From assembly GCA_024220525.1 (NCBI GenBank), contig JAMYWO010000111.1:62001-126000 (forward strand): a stretch of DNA of 64,000 nucleotides, written 5' to 3'. The translations under genes were made by a program, and so were the position numbers. The notes under the pieces were generated by a model that saw only the letters and a list, made by a program, of their open reading frames with translations, was not told where the DNA came from and made no database searches. Of the stretch, positions 35,947 through 48,640 are shown one piece after another. The stretch is from Cochliopodium minus (taxonomy: Eukaryota; Discosea; Himatismenida; Cochliopodiidae). How positions within the stretch are numbered: position 1 is the first letter of the stretch; each line of letters opens with the position of its first letter.

Positions 35947-37689
35947 ATGGAGATCAATAAAGAAAATAACAAAGAATTTATGGAAAAAAGAATTGAAGAG
36001 ATAAGCCTCAAAATAATATCTAAGAATTTTCTTGATACAAGATTAGATGGGAATGGAGAAATAGTGGAGAGTGTGGAAAGGGGAGAAATTAATGAATTAT
36101 GGGCAAAAATAAAGCCAAAATTACCCACGAAAGGAGAAATAGAAGAAAATAAGCGTGAGAAAAAAACAGAAAACATCCCGCCAAGAATAGATGAGGATGA
36201 AAAAAAAATGCAAAGACATATTTCTCCATCTAATTCAACTGAGGAAAGTATGTCGACAATAAAAATAAATGAATTGGATACTCCGACTCAACATCCTCTA
36301 TTTATACAAGCATCTCTGAATTGCCTCGATAAAGATAAAAAAAAAATCTCCCAACAATTTCTTCACTTCTTAAAAAATGCAAATAAAAAGGCGAAATATA
36401 GATATTCCAAGATTCCCAAAAAGCATCAAGAATCCTATTTTTGTTCAATTTTAAATCTCAAATTGAATAAAATTTTGGTTCCATTGTTGGGAAAATCTAC
36501 TTTCTTTTTGCATGAAAGCAGCAGCAGTGAATTTAGAAATAGACCGGACTTTGTTTTCTCGATAAATCCTTTGCAAGATGAAGATCATGTGGAATATTCT
36601 ATTCCTTTTGGACATATCGAATTTGGAGTGGGAAAAAAAAATAAGGGGCCCAACTTGATTCTTATTCAGTGGAAAATTCGGAAAAGACAGATCATGCAAA
36701 TCCTGCTTTTTTAAACATAAAATGGCTTGTTAATGAAGATGGAGATACTATTTCATTGGAATATCAAGGTGTTTGCTTTCATAAAGAAAAGTATTCGAGA
36801 ACAGTGATTTGGAAATCAGGTGAGGAAACTTTGGAAGAAGACATCGACATCATTTTACATTCATTCATCAAATGTTCTCAATTTGTACTTGAGAAGAGGG
36901 ATTCTTTCCTTTTTTGGAAAAGAGCTGGGAAGAATGTTCTCATATCTCCAGATTTCATGAACCTCCCTGTCAAAGATTGTTTACTAGATTTATCTCAGCA
37001 AAGATATGTTTACAAGTTTTACAGGGCTAAAAGTGAAACGGAGTTTCTTTTTCAGAGAAAATACATTTTCTACAAACAGCACTTTGCTTTAAAAGAAAAA
37101 TTAGAAATCTTTGAATTTGAAATCAATGGATTAGCTGGTGAAAAAAGGGTTATATTGAAATATCCTTTCATTGAAGGAAGTCATTGTCCCAAGTCAGTTG
37201 GTCATTTCCATTCTCTGGCAATTCATCTTTGGGATCTACATCTACAAAATCTTGTTTATGGAGATTTGAAATTATCCAACATCCTTTTTGACGAGGTTGA
37301 TCTTTTAAAAACTTGTTTGATTGATTTTGATCTTATGGGTGTTCACAATGAAAAAAGATATATCTCAAATTTCAATGATAATATCTCTGATGGAAAAAGA
37401 GAAGCGACAGCAATTAGTGGGAACAAAATGAAGAAAGAACATGATTGGTTTTCTTTTTGGTTTTTATTATCTCAATTTGAGCCCATTAGTGATAGAAGAT
37501 GAAGGATGGAAAGAATTGTTAGGCTTGTTTAAAGAAATGGTGAAACTGCACAAAAGGGGAGAGGATAGAGATTCTTTTCAATGTAAAGATCTTCCTTTCT
37601 TTGTTAATAAACTTTTGGAGAAACTGGAAACTATCAAACACACCAAATTGAAAAAGAGAGAAGATTCTCTAATTTACATTCCACACTGA
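35947..37689 (+). pseudogene. PD-(D/E)XK nuclease-like plus kinase-like protein (Crinkler/RHS-type), interrupted
   Basis: A long intronless reading region of about 580 codons. The first third is charged and low-complexity. It is followed by a segment with R-P-D-F-V-F and, about 20 residues on, G-H-I-E-F-G-V-G-K-K, which fits the D...E-x-G/K pattern of a restriction-endonuclease-like fold. The second half is kinase-like: H-L-W-D-L-H-L-Q-N-L-V-Y-G-D-L-K-L-S-N-I-L-F is a catalytic-loop equivalent, and D-F-D replaces D-F-G. This order recalls the nuclease-kinase proteins of the Crinkler/RHS effector group and fungal FunK1 kinases, which act in conflict between genomes or with hosts. The frame appears interrupted about twice, so the copy is listed as broken. 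Absence of introns contrasts with nearly every neighbour. Confidence 0.5.
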
Positions 37690-37785
37690 TTATAAAAGTT
37701 TTATTTTTTGATTGATTTAATTTTTTAAAAATTTTTATTTATTAATACAAAACAAAAGAACATCCAAAGAATGAAACGATAAATT

Positions 37786-39827
<2,042 letters not shown>

Positions 39828-40037
39828 TTTTTTTTTTTAATATTATATTTATTTATTGATAAATACTATAAAATTTAAAAAAAAAGGAGGAGAATTATTT
39901 GCTTTTATAGAAACGATCAACAGAAAATGAACTGAAAGATATCTTTCTTTTTTTAATTGATTTTGAATAACAGAAAGAATGAAAGGTACAATCGATTAGA
40001 TGAAAGAAAATTTAAATTATCTCAAATATCCTAACAG

Positions 40038-41069
40038 TTACTTCAATTTAAAGTAAGACAAACCTAGTTTTGAGTCAATAATTTCTAATTTAGGAGGGAG
40101 GATAGAAGTTGGATCATGAACAAATATTGGCTTGCAAATCCTAGCTTTCATAGATGAATAAGTACACAAAAACGCAAACAACTTTTGACCAGCGTTGATA
40201 GAGATATTTTCCACAGTGAAAATGTATTCTGGTTTAGTTTCATTTGGATGTTTATTGAAGAAACTAACTTTTGAAAGTGTATTTTCTTTTTCACTATAAC
40301 TTCCTTTGTGAATATAAATATAGATTGTTCCTTTTTCAACAAAAGGTTTTCTGTTTTTCAATTCATTAGTACTACTATTGGCAGAGTAGCAGGAAGTTTT
40401 ATCTTCGTCGTCAAAGTAGTATCCGAGCCTTAAACTTTAAATCATTCAAAAAAATTTTTAAAAATTGAATAATTTTAAAATAATTACCTATCAGAAGCAT
40501 AAGGAAAATGCTTGTGGAAAAAAAATGTGAACACATAACAATTTAATTTTTTTTTTTCAAAAAAAAATTTTACAGTTTCTAAATCTGTTTCTTTATGAGC
40601 AATTCCTATCAAAACTCCTCTTTTTTAAAGAAAAAATGAAATGAAGAAAAAAAAAAACAAAGAGAGAAAGATTGTTCTACCCTGGCATTTCTTCAATGAG
40701 AAAGGGGTACAAAATTCCTTCTAGAAGATACTGTTTTGTGATTGCAGCTTTCCAACAGTTTTGGCTTTTTCTTCGATCGTCTATCAATGTTTTTTTATCT
40801 TTCTCATCCACTCTAAAATTTTCTAATAATTTGGATTGATCCCATTCTATCAACAATAAAAGGAATAATTGTTTCCAGCTTGTATATTCATTTGGTAATT
40901 GATTGATCTTAAAAGTGCAATTTACGAATAAACTCCAAAAGATCTTATCTTCTTTCAATATCAAATAAAAATTCTTGCATACCCTTGAAATTACACTGAA
41001 ATCTTTAAATTCCACTTTTGATAGAATCAATCTCCATAATTGTTTATGGAAAGAGGAAAATTCATTCAT
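40038..41069 (-). CDS. F-box protein with C-terminal SPRY-like region, copy A
   Basis: Four exons (41069 to about 40684, about 40625 to 40579, about 40523 to 40501, about 40438 to 40038). The N-terminus is an F-box-like helix bundle (L-W-R-L-I-L-S-K-V, V-C-K-N-F-Y-L-I-L, I-F-W-S-L-F) that would bind Skp1 in an SCF ubiquitin ligase. Exons 2-4 hold V-L-I-G-I-A-H, L-R-L-G-Y-Y-F-D and K-G-T-I-Y-I-Y-I-H, compatible with a degenerate SPRY domain acting as substrate reader. The third exon is 23 nt. Copy B lies immediately upstream in the same orientation; both copies keep the phase-2 junction after E-E-M-P/E-E-L-P. Confidence 0.7.
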
Positions 41070-41241
41070 CCCTCCTTTCTATCAAATGAAAATTGTTTTA
41101 TATAAAATTGTAAAATGAGTTTTAAAATGTCAAATTCTAATGATATGAAAATAGATACCAAAATATAATGCTCAAAATTTTGGACCAATTGAAAATTAAT
41201 TTGAAACAAATATAACCTTTTTTTTTATTGGATATTTTTAT

Positions 41242-42256
41242 TTAATTTGTCTCATAATCTTCACAAGAAAATTCATTAGAGTAAGAGTTAAGTTTCAGAG
41301 GAAGGATGGATGTTTCATCACGAACAAATATTGGCATGCAAATCCTTGCTTTCATGGAATAAAAAGTACACAAAAAACCAAACAACTTTTGACCAGCGTT
41401 GGTAGAGATATTTTCCACAGTGAAAATGTATTCTGGTTTAGTTTCATTTGGATGTTTATTGAAGAAACTAACTTTTGAAAGTGTATTTTCTTTTTCACTG
41501 TAACTTCCTTTGTGAATATAAATATAGATTGTTCCTTTTACAACAAAAGGTTTTCTGTTTTCCAGTTCTGTTGAATCGAAATGGCTGGAATAGTGACTTA
41601 CTTTAAGTTCTTTATCGAAATAATATCCATATCTCAAACTAAATAAAAAATCAATAAGTAATCTATACTTAATTTACTAAAAAAAATTTTTTTTTTACTC
41701 ATCAGTGAGGCTATCCTTTAATTATTTTCAATTTTAAAAAACATAATTAAAGATAATAAATACATTAAGTAGGTCTGTTTCTTCGTGAGCAATTCCAATC
41801 TCAAGACCTCTATTTTTATTTAAAAACAATAAGTAAAATTGAAAAGAACAAGGAATGTTTATACACAGGCAATTCTTCTATGAGAAAAGGATACAAAACT
41901 CCTTCGAGAAGATGTTGTTTAGTTATAGAAGAAACCCAAGAAAATGGTAAATTAACTCTGTCATCTATTAATCTTTTTTTATCTTTCTCATCCACTTTTA
42001 AATTTCTTTGGGGAAATTTGGATTGATCCCATTCTATCAACGAAAAAAGGAACATTCGTTTCCAACTTGTATATTCAATTGGCAATTGATTGATATTGAG
42101 GGAATGATTGAAGAATAAACTCCAAAAGATCTCATCTTCTTTCAATATAAAGAAAAAATTCTTGCATACCGATGAAATTAGAATTAGATCTTCCATATCT
42201 AGTTTTGATAGAATCAATCTCCATATTTGTTTTTCAAAAAAGGAAAATTCATTCAT
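41242..42256 (-). CDS. F-box protein with C-terminal SPRY-like region, copy B
   Basis: Tandem paralogue of copy A with the same four-exon plan (M-N-E-F start at 42256, F-box-like region to about 41869, R-G-L-E-I-G-I-A-H exon, a small exon D-S-L-T-D, then L-R-Y-G-Y-Y-F-D to the stop). The start is set by homology to copy A; an in-frame Met 12 codons upstream is also possible. The F-box and small exons differ from copy A at many codons, but a stretch of about 185 bp in the last exon is almost identical. The C-terminus (E-D-Y-E-T-N) is unrelated to that of copy A. Confidence 0.68.
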
Positions 42257-42849
42257 CCCCTCTTTCAAAATTACTTCTATATCCAAATACAAAATTGTGA
42301 GAAAAGAAATTACTCAATAGAATGTTTAAATTCTATCAAATTTTTTTACTTATTGCTTTCATTTGATCGAATAAATATTTTCTTTTTCCAAAATTTTTTT
42401 TGATTTAAATTTGGAGATACAAAAACGGGTTAAAATTTTAAGTGTTAAATGATACTTTTTTTATCAAACAGTCTCTAGAATTGAAAGTAATTTATATTGC
42501 ATAAAATGTAGTATTTCTTTAAAAAGAATTTTGTCAGTTTTTTCTTTAATTTTCTCTTTTAATCTTCAAAAAAAAATTAAAAAATTAAAAAAAATTGTGA
42601 GAAATTCCTGGTTAATAACCGCACAAATGTAAATTCTATTTTGATATACTTTCATAATAAAATCAATCACCAAAATCGGTTTATATCTTAAATATTTAAA
42701 GAAGGTATTCTCAATTAAATTATAATTTATAGTGATCATAAAATTCAAATTATTTGTTAACCCAATTCATATTATTAGGAAAAAGTAAAAGAGATTCATT
42801 ATCCTTCAAAATAATACCCTTTCCATTTCTCAAATTAAATTAATTTAAA
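42257..42849. other. Intergenic, upstream of the RNase P RNA gene
   Basis: About 590 bp of A/T-rich sequence. A 60-codon minus-strand frame (42566-42748) is open but has no splice context or motif; I do not call it a gene. Confidence 0.5.
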
Positions 42850-42856
42850 TATATAA
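42812..42856 (+). promoter_or_regulatory. RNase P RNA upstream promoter (TATA box and ACCC element)
   Basis: TATATAA at 42850-42856 ends 29 bp before the first base of RNA helix P1, the standard distance for a type 3 Pol III promoter. AATACCC at about 42814-42820, some 65-70 bp upstream, sits where Dictyostelium non-coding RNA genes carry their CCCA-type upstream element, although the match is partial. Confidence 0.5.
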
Positions 42857-42884
42857 GAAAGAATTTAAACTTAAATTTTAACAT

Positions 42885-43203
42885 GGTTGGATGAAGCATG
42901 CTGATCAATCTTAACATACAAAACGTCATTGTTTTATTAAAGATTAAAATTTAAAAAGATTGGGTTGAAGGTCTGAGTTAGCCAAGAAAATATTCTCTAG
43001 ATGGGAAATTTGAGTCAATCAAATACAAGATAAACAGAAAACAATCACACTCGAGAAAGGAAGAAGCTATTATTGCCGACTAAGCTCGGGTAGGGTTTGG
43101 AATGTCTGTAAGACTATCTTAGTTGGAGTCTAATCATGCATGGCATTTGAATGAAAGTTCAAATGAAACTCAATTCAGACTACTCTCATCCAAACAAACT
43201 TTT
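42885..43203 (+). ncRNA. RPPH1: RNase P RNA
   Basis: A 319-nt block of raised GC in an A/T spacer. Its ends pair to form helix P1 (GTTGGATGA at 42887-42895 with TCATCCAAAC at 43186-43195). The 3' end, CAATTCAGACTACTCTC (43171-43187), is the conserved pseudoknot-forming end of eukaryotic RNase P RNA and is identical in human RPPH1. GAAGGTCTGAG (42966-42976) matches the conserved CR-II/III segment, and GATGAAGCATGCTGATCA near 42890 corresponds to CR-I. The RNA is the catalytic core of the ribonucleoprotein that removes tRNA 5' leaders in the nucleus. A TATA box upstream and a T-run downstream indicate Pol III transcription. Exact 5' and 3' ends are inferred from P1. Confidence 0.88.
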
Positions 43204-43209
43204 TTTTTT
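43200..43209 (+). terminator. Pol III terminator of RNase P RNA
   Basis: A run of 10 T begins four bases after the 3' strand of P1, the expected Pol III stop signal. Confidence 0.75.
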
Positions 43210-43284
43210 AAAAAAATCTTTTAATTTTAAAAAAATCTTTTAATTTTAAAAAAATCTTTTAATTTTAAAAAAATCTTTTAATTT
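43207..43284. repeat. Four tandem copies of a 19-bp unit
   Basis: TTTTAAAAAAATCTTTTAA repeats four times head-to-tail directly after the RNase P RNA terminator. Later copies are identical, pointing to recent expansion. Confidence 0.85.
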
Positions 43285-43349
43285 CTTTTTACATCTTTAT
43301 TTCAATACAATTACATTTTAAAGTACAAAAATAAAATCAAATTTTAACA

Positions 43350-44329
43350 CTAAAATATGGTGCATTTCTTTTTAAGTTTCTTCTTCTTTTTGTTTTTCTC
43401 TTCTTGTGTTTGGTTGGGAGTCTTTTTCACGTACTCCTGTATCTGCTTTGAAAGTGATTGGAATATCTCCCCAACATTAGAAGAAGTTTTGGAAGATGCC
43501 TCAAAGTCTTTGAAAAAATAAAAATAGATTAGTTTATTAGAAAGGTATGTAGAAATTTTTTTCATTTTTACATTCTTTTCCGTACCAACTTGCAAATTCT
43601 CTTGCTTCTTCTACACTTATTTCCCTTTTACTTTGTAGATCACTCTTTAATCCAACCAATGTCCAACTTATTTTTTGGGACTCTATGAAATAAAAATTTA
43701 TTAATTAATTTTTTAATTATATTTAATACAATTTAATAAAAAAAATAAATATGTGAAGTTACTATTCTTATTCATCATTTCTATCCATCCTTTACAACTA
43801 TTAAAAGATGATCTATCTGTAAGATCAAAACATACAAGTGCACCCAAGGCCTTCTTGAAATGATTTTCCTTTATAAATAAATAAAAATAAATATACAAAA
43901 TAACCTTCATTTTATGAAAATCATCATAAATTTACAGTCAATCCTTTCAATTGTTGTTGGCCTGCCTATAATAATTCAAAATATTTTTTAATGAAAATAA
44001 AATAAACGGAATAATTTTCAATTACTGTATCCCAAAGTTGAAATTCAACATCATCCATCTTCCTTATTTTGAAATCAGAGATTCTAAAAAATAAAATATT
44101 TTAAAAAATATAAAATTAAAATATATATTTTGGGGATTTCTATTTTTACGTGGATGTTTGGCTTTCGTTATAAGTATCATCAGAAAATCTGAGTAAAAGA
44201 CAAGTTTTTCCAATTCCTGAATCTATTTTAATTGAATAAAAATGAGATGTTTATTTTTTAGTTTCATAATAGGTTAATACCTCCCAATAACAATATTTTG
44301 AAGGTTTTATCTAAATTTTCTTTTGACAT
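43350..44329 (-). CDS. Rab-like small GTPase with CaaX end
   Basis: Seven exons encode about 210 residues. G1 is G-D-S-G-I-G-K-T-C, switch I ends in T-S-T, G3 is W-D-T-A-G-Q, and G5 is S-S-K-T-S. The G4 motif, normally N-K-x-D, reads L-K-S-D, losing the Asn that contacts guanine; nucleotide affinity or specificity may be altered. The protein ends in a polybasic stretch (K-K-K-K-K-L-K-K-K) and C-T-I-F, a CaaX box, whereas most Rabs end in double cysteine. Overall spacing and [18 protein letters not shown] place it in the Rab family, so it is expected on vesicle or plasma membranes. The 5' end is 355 bp from the divergent aminotransferase. Confidence 0.87.
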
Positions 44330-44683
44330 TTGATTCTATTAATTTGTATTTGCTTTTAATTTTTTTTTTCTTTCTTTCGGAGGGACGGAGAGCTTTAATT
44401 TGAGGTGAACAGTGAGTTTTATTTTATTTTATATTTAATTTATTTTTATTTAATCTCAAATATCACAAGCTGATTTTTTAAAATTTGTTTGTGGAAAAAG
44501 GAAAATGTGTTTCATTAAAATCACTTCAAATTTTGTTCCTATTTTTGATGTTTTCAATTTTAAATTTTTTTATTCCATTTTTCAAATTTGTTTGATGAAA
44601 CAAGAAATTGTTGATTCTTCAACCAATTAAAAAAAAGACAAATTTCAAAGAATTCAACTCCAAAATATATAAAATAATAAAAA

Positions 44684-47224
44684 ATGAAAAAAAATATTTT
44701 CAAAAAATACTCCAATTTTAAAAGAGGTTATTCAAGATGGGTAAATCATTTCTAATTTCATAATCAAACATTTTTTATATTTTTCTCATTAGGCAAATCC
44801 AAAATCGGATAGAATAGCAGGATTCGGTCCGAGGTAAAAAGAAATGAAAAATGAATGAATTATTTGAATGAGACATTTATTTAAAGTGTTTGGAATGAAG
44901 GTATAATTTAGAAATATCAAAATTTTTTGATATATTTAACAAATATATTTTTCATTGCAGTAAGATACACTATTTTCAAAATACAATATCAAAAAATGAT
45001 CCAATAATATTAGTTTACACCATTGGCAGTGAAGTATAATGCAATAAATTTAGGGTAAATACAAAATATATTTTTTTTTACGACAATTTATATAATAAAT
45101 ATTTCGAATCGTATCAAAGACAAGGATTTCCAAACTTCAATCCACCAGAATTCATCACAAACATCAAAAATGATTCATTAAGATGGCAATACACAAGAAG
45201 CTACGGAGATTTAAGATTAGTGAACACATTATCAAAGTGAAAAAAAAAAAAAAAATTTTTAAAACAAAAAATTATAAAACAAAAAAATTATAAAACAAAA
45301 AAATTTTAAACAAACAAATTTTAAACAAATAAATTTGAAACTAATTTCATTGAAAAAGGTTTTACTCTCCTAAATTCGATCAAGATCTTGATCCACTTAA
45401 ACACATTCATATAACAACTGGAGCGACACAAGCGTTGTATTCTCTTTGTCAGGCATACATAAATCCAGGAGATGAAATAATAGTCATTTCCCCATTTTAC
45501 GTAAAAAAAAAAATGCACTTTTTGATTTTTCACAAAAAAAGAAATTAATAAAATTTTTTTTTAAATAGGATGCTTATCCAAATGATATTGAAATGAGTGG
45601 AGGAGTTCCTGTAAATTTTTTTTTTTTTTAATTCTCTCTACTTATTAACAACTTTAATTTATTCCAAAGGTCTATGTGCCATTGACCACATCCAATGACC
45701 ATGCTAAAAATTGGAAACTGGATAAATCTAAATTGGAAAAGGCAGTCACCAAGAAAACAAAAAGTAAACAAAAATTCTCACATCATATTATAATATTTCA
45801 TTAAAACAAACTAACAATCTATTCTTTAGTGATTTTTTTCAATACTCCTTCTAATATACCTGGAAAGGTAAATTTAATTTTTTGTCAAAATTTTTTATTT
45901 TTTTTTTTTAATTTTTTTTTTATATTTTTTTCCAACTAAACGATTTTTTTTTTTAAAAAAAATATTAATAGGTTTACAGAAGAGAGGAATTACAAATCAT
46001 TGCGGACGTTGCCATTAAAAACGATTTGTTGGTCATGTCTGACGAAGTGTATGAGTTTCTCACCTTTGACAACCAAGAACATGTTAGAATCGCTTCTCTT
46101 CCTGGAATGTTCGACAGAACTATCACGGTAAAAATAAAATAATAAAAATAATAATGGAAATAAAAAAAAATAAATGAAATAATAGAATTAATATTTTTTT
46201 TTTTAAAGATTGGAAAAAATAATGAAAAAAAAATAAGAAATAAAAAAAAATTACGAAAAAATAAAAAAAATAATATTTAAAAATTTTTAAAAAATGAACT
46301 AAAAAAATAAAATAATAAAAAAAATTTTAAAGGTCGGATCTGCTGGAAAAACTTTTTCTGCTACAGGACTTAAAATTGGTAAATTATTAAAATAAATTTA
46401 ATGATAATTTTTATTTTATTTATTTAATTATTTTTTAGGTTGGGTTATTGCACAAAAACAGTTGATTGACGCTTTCAACCAAATTATAACTTACAATCCT
46501 TTCTGTGTTTCCACTCCTCTTCAAGAAATAGTTGCTATTGCGTTCGAAGAAGCTCAAAAAAACAATTATTTTCCTCAATTTCAACAAGATATGCAAAAGT
46601 AAAATATTTTTTATTTTTTTATTTTTTTATTTTTTTATTTTTTTATTTTTTTATTTTTTTATTTTTTTATTTTTTATATTTTTTATTGTTTTATTTATTT
46701 TTTTATTTTAAAGGAAGAGAGATTTCACGATCAAGATGTTGGAGAACTGTGGATTACCTCCCATCACCCCCGAAGGATCTTTCTTCATTTTGGCGAACAC
46801 TGATGCTATAAGCAAAGAAAGATACATGACTAAAGAGAATGGTTAAAAAAATATTTAGATTTTTATTTCTATTATTATTTTTATTATTTTAAATATAATA
46901 TTTAATATTTAAATTTTTATTTCTTTTATTATTTTAATTTTTATTTAGATGATGGAACTGGATGTGAAGAAACAAACCTTAGAGACTGGAAGTTTGCAAG
47001 GTGGTTGACTAAAGAGATCGGTGTGGCATGTATCCCTCCTTCTCCCTTTTATGCCAAACAAGACAAGCACTTAGTAGAAAACCTAGCAAGATTTTGCTTT
47101 TGTAAACTCTTTTAAATTTTTTCCACCCAAATTTATTATTTCTTTTTTCTTTTAATTAGGCAAGACTGATGATACTCTTCAACAAGCAGCTGAAAGACTC
47201 CAAAAACTTACAAAATTAAAATAA
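44684..47224 (+). CDS. Kynurenine/glutamine-type aminotransferase (class I PLP)
   Basis: About 15 exons encode roughly 440 residues. Family motifs in order are I-N-L-G-Q-G-F-P-N-F, R-W-Q-Y-T-R-S-Y-G-D-L-R-L, T-T-G-A-T-Q-A-L, I-V-I-S-P-F-Y-D-A-Y, F-F-N-T-P-S-N-I-P-G-K, M-S-D-E-V-Y-E, the PLP lysine in S-A-G-K-T-F-S-A-T-G-L-K-I-G-W, and the substrate-binding Arg in A-R-F-C-F. This is the KYAT/cysteine-S-conjugate lyase group, which transaminates kynurenine, glutamine and related amino acids with 2-oxo acids. The first 19 residues are basic and aromatic without acids, fitting a mitochondrial presequence. A 14-nt exon (about 44886-44899, V-W-N-E) is expected before F-T-P-L-A, but the junction to the exon at 45014 is off by one base. 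Confidence 0.88.
46597..46680. repeat. (ATTTTTTT)n repeat in an aminotransferase intron
   Basis: About nine copies of an 8-bp unit make up most of this intron. Confidence 0.8.
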
Positions 47225-47357
47225 ATAAAACACAAAACAAAAAATTTATTTAAGATTAATTTCAACCTAAATATTACAAAGAAAGTTTGAGTTGTTGAAA
47301 TATTTTGGATCTCTATGTTTTTTAAAAAAAAAAAAAAAAGAAAAATTTTAAATTAAT

Positions 47358-48351
47358 TTATTTCTTGTCGAAATCAGTGAAATAATGGTCCATATAATAT
47401 TTGACAGACTTCTGAGGAAGACTACGAGAAGTGGTATTAGCAACAGTACGATAAACACCAACCAAAGCAGTGGCATTAGCATAAGGTTTAGAGTTATCAT
47501 AGTAAGCCAGAAGACGATAACTGTCCAAGGCGACGAAAGTGTTCTTGATGTTAGATTGGCGTTCGGAGCTGGCGATGTAGCCGTTGGCTGCGTAGGAAAC
47601 CTTGGAGGTTGCGAAGGGGATGTTGTCAGTGCCGTGGTAGACGGAGATGTTTATTCCTCCGATGTTGAGGTTACCTTTTTTTTAAAAAAAAGAGATAATT
47701 GTTTAATTGAATATTTTTTGAATTTTTTTTATTTATTATTTTCAGTTTTTTTATTTTATTTTTATAATTTTTATTTATTAGATTTTTTTATTTTATTTTT
47801 ATTTATTAAATTTTTTTATTTTGGAATGAAAATTTGTTAGTAAAAATGATCGATAAAATGATAATATGATTATTTGGATCAATTATCTAGTATCTTATGT
47901 TGAGATACAAAAATTGATCCAAATTATATGGCACATATTAAATTCTCACAAAAAATTTTTCAATATTTTACCCCAAGCCATTACGACAATGGTGTCATCA
48001 AGAAAAATACCAGAAACCTCCTTAGAGATGATACCACCAGTACCAGGGACATTAAAAGTGTTATCAACCTATCAAAAAAATAAAAAAATAAAAAATAAAA
48101 AATAAAAAATAAAAAATAAAAAATAAAAAATAAAAAATAAAAAATAAAAANAAAATATAATTGATTAATAAAAAATAAAAGTAAAAGATAAAAATTGTAA
48201 AAAAATAAAATATAAAAATTAACAAAAAATAAAATAAAACAATAATAAAGAGATAAATTATTTAAATTATTATTTATTAAAAAATTGTTTGATAAATTTT
48301 ATCAACCTTTCTCCAATTATGAACAGACAACCCCGTGCAATTCTTCATCAT
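47358..48351 (-). CDS. Unknown protein with strongly biased codon use, probably abundant
   Basis: Three exons (48351 to about 48305, 48070 to 47974, about 47675 to 47358) encode about 152 residues. The text is rich in Gly, Asn, Tyr and Thr with alternating hydrophobic strands (V-D-N-T-F-N-V-P-G-T-G-G-I-I, T-I-V-V-M-A-W, I-N-I-S-V-Y-H-G, T-F-V-A-L-D-S-Y-R-L-L-A-Y-Y), suggesting a compact beta protein. No signal peptide is evident. The last exon uses C-ending codons (AAC, ATC, TAC, GCC) far more than neighbours, a mark of high expression in A/T-rich genomes. I do not recognise the family. The first intron is bounded by a 10-bp direct repeat and holds an AAAAAT microsatellite with an ambiguous base at 48151. 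Confidence 0.7.
48073..48151. repeat. (AAAAAT)n microsatellite ending at an ambiguous base
   Basis: About 12 AAAAAT units lie inside the first intron of the unknown abundant protein and end at an N (48151), the only other ambiguous base besides 7411. Confidence 0.85.
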
Positions 48352-48640
48352 TCTTGATTTTTTTTTATATTTTTCTCCCTTTTTTGGGAATTCAACAAAT
48401 TCGATCACCAAATTAATCCCATCAAATTTTTCTTCACAAATCTCCCTTGTTGTTCTCTTTTGTTGTTGGTTTGCTTTTCTTTTCTTTTACACCTTCTTAC
48501 TTAACCAAATCTTCTCCTTACTGGTTTTTTTAGTCGCACCTAAAATAAAATAGAAATTTTTATTTACTCATTTAAATGACTAAATTTATATTAATTCAAT
48601 TTTTATTTAATTGACAAAATAAAAAAATCAAAAAAAAAAA

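Noticed and set aside
42566-42748. 60-codon minus-strand frame before the RNase P RNA gene
   Set aside because: No homology, start context or splice sites; composition is that of the spacer.
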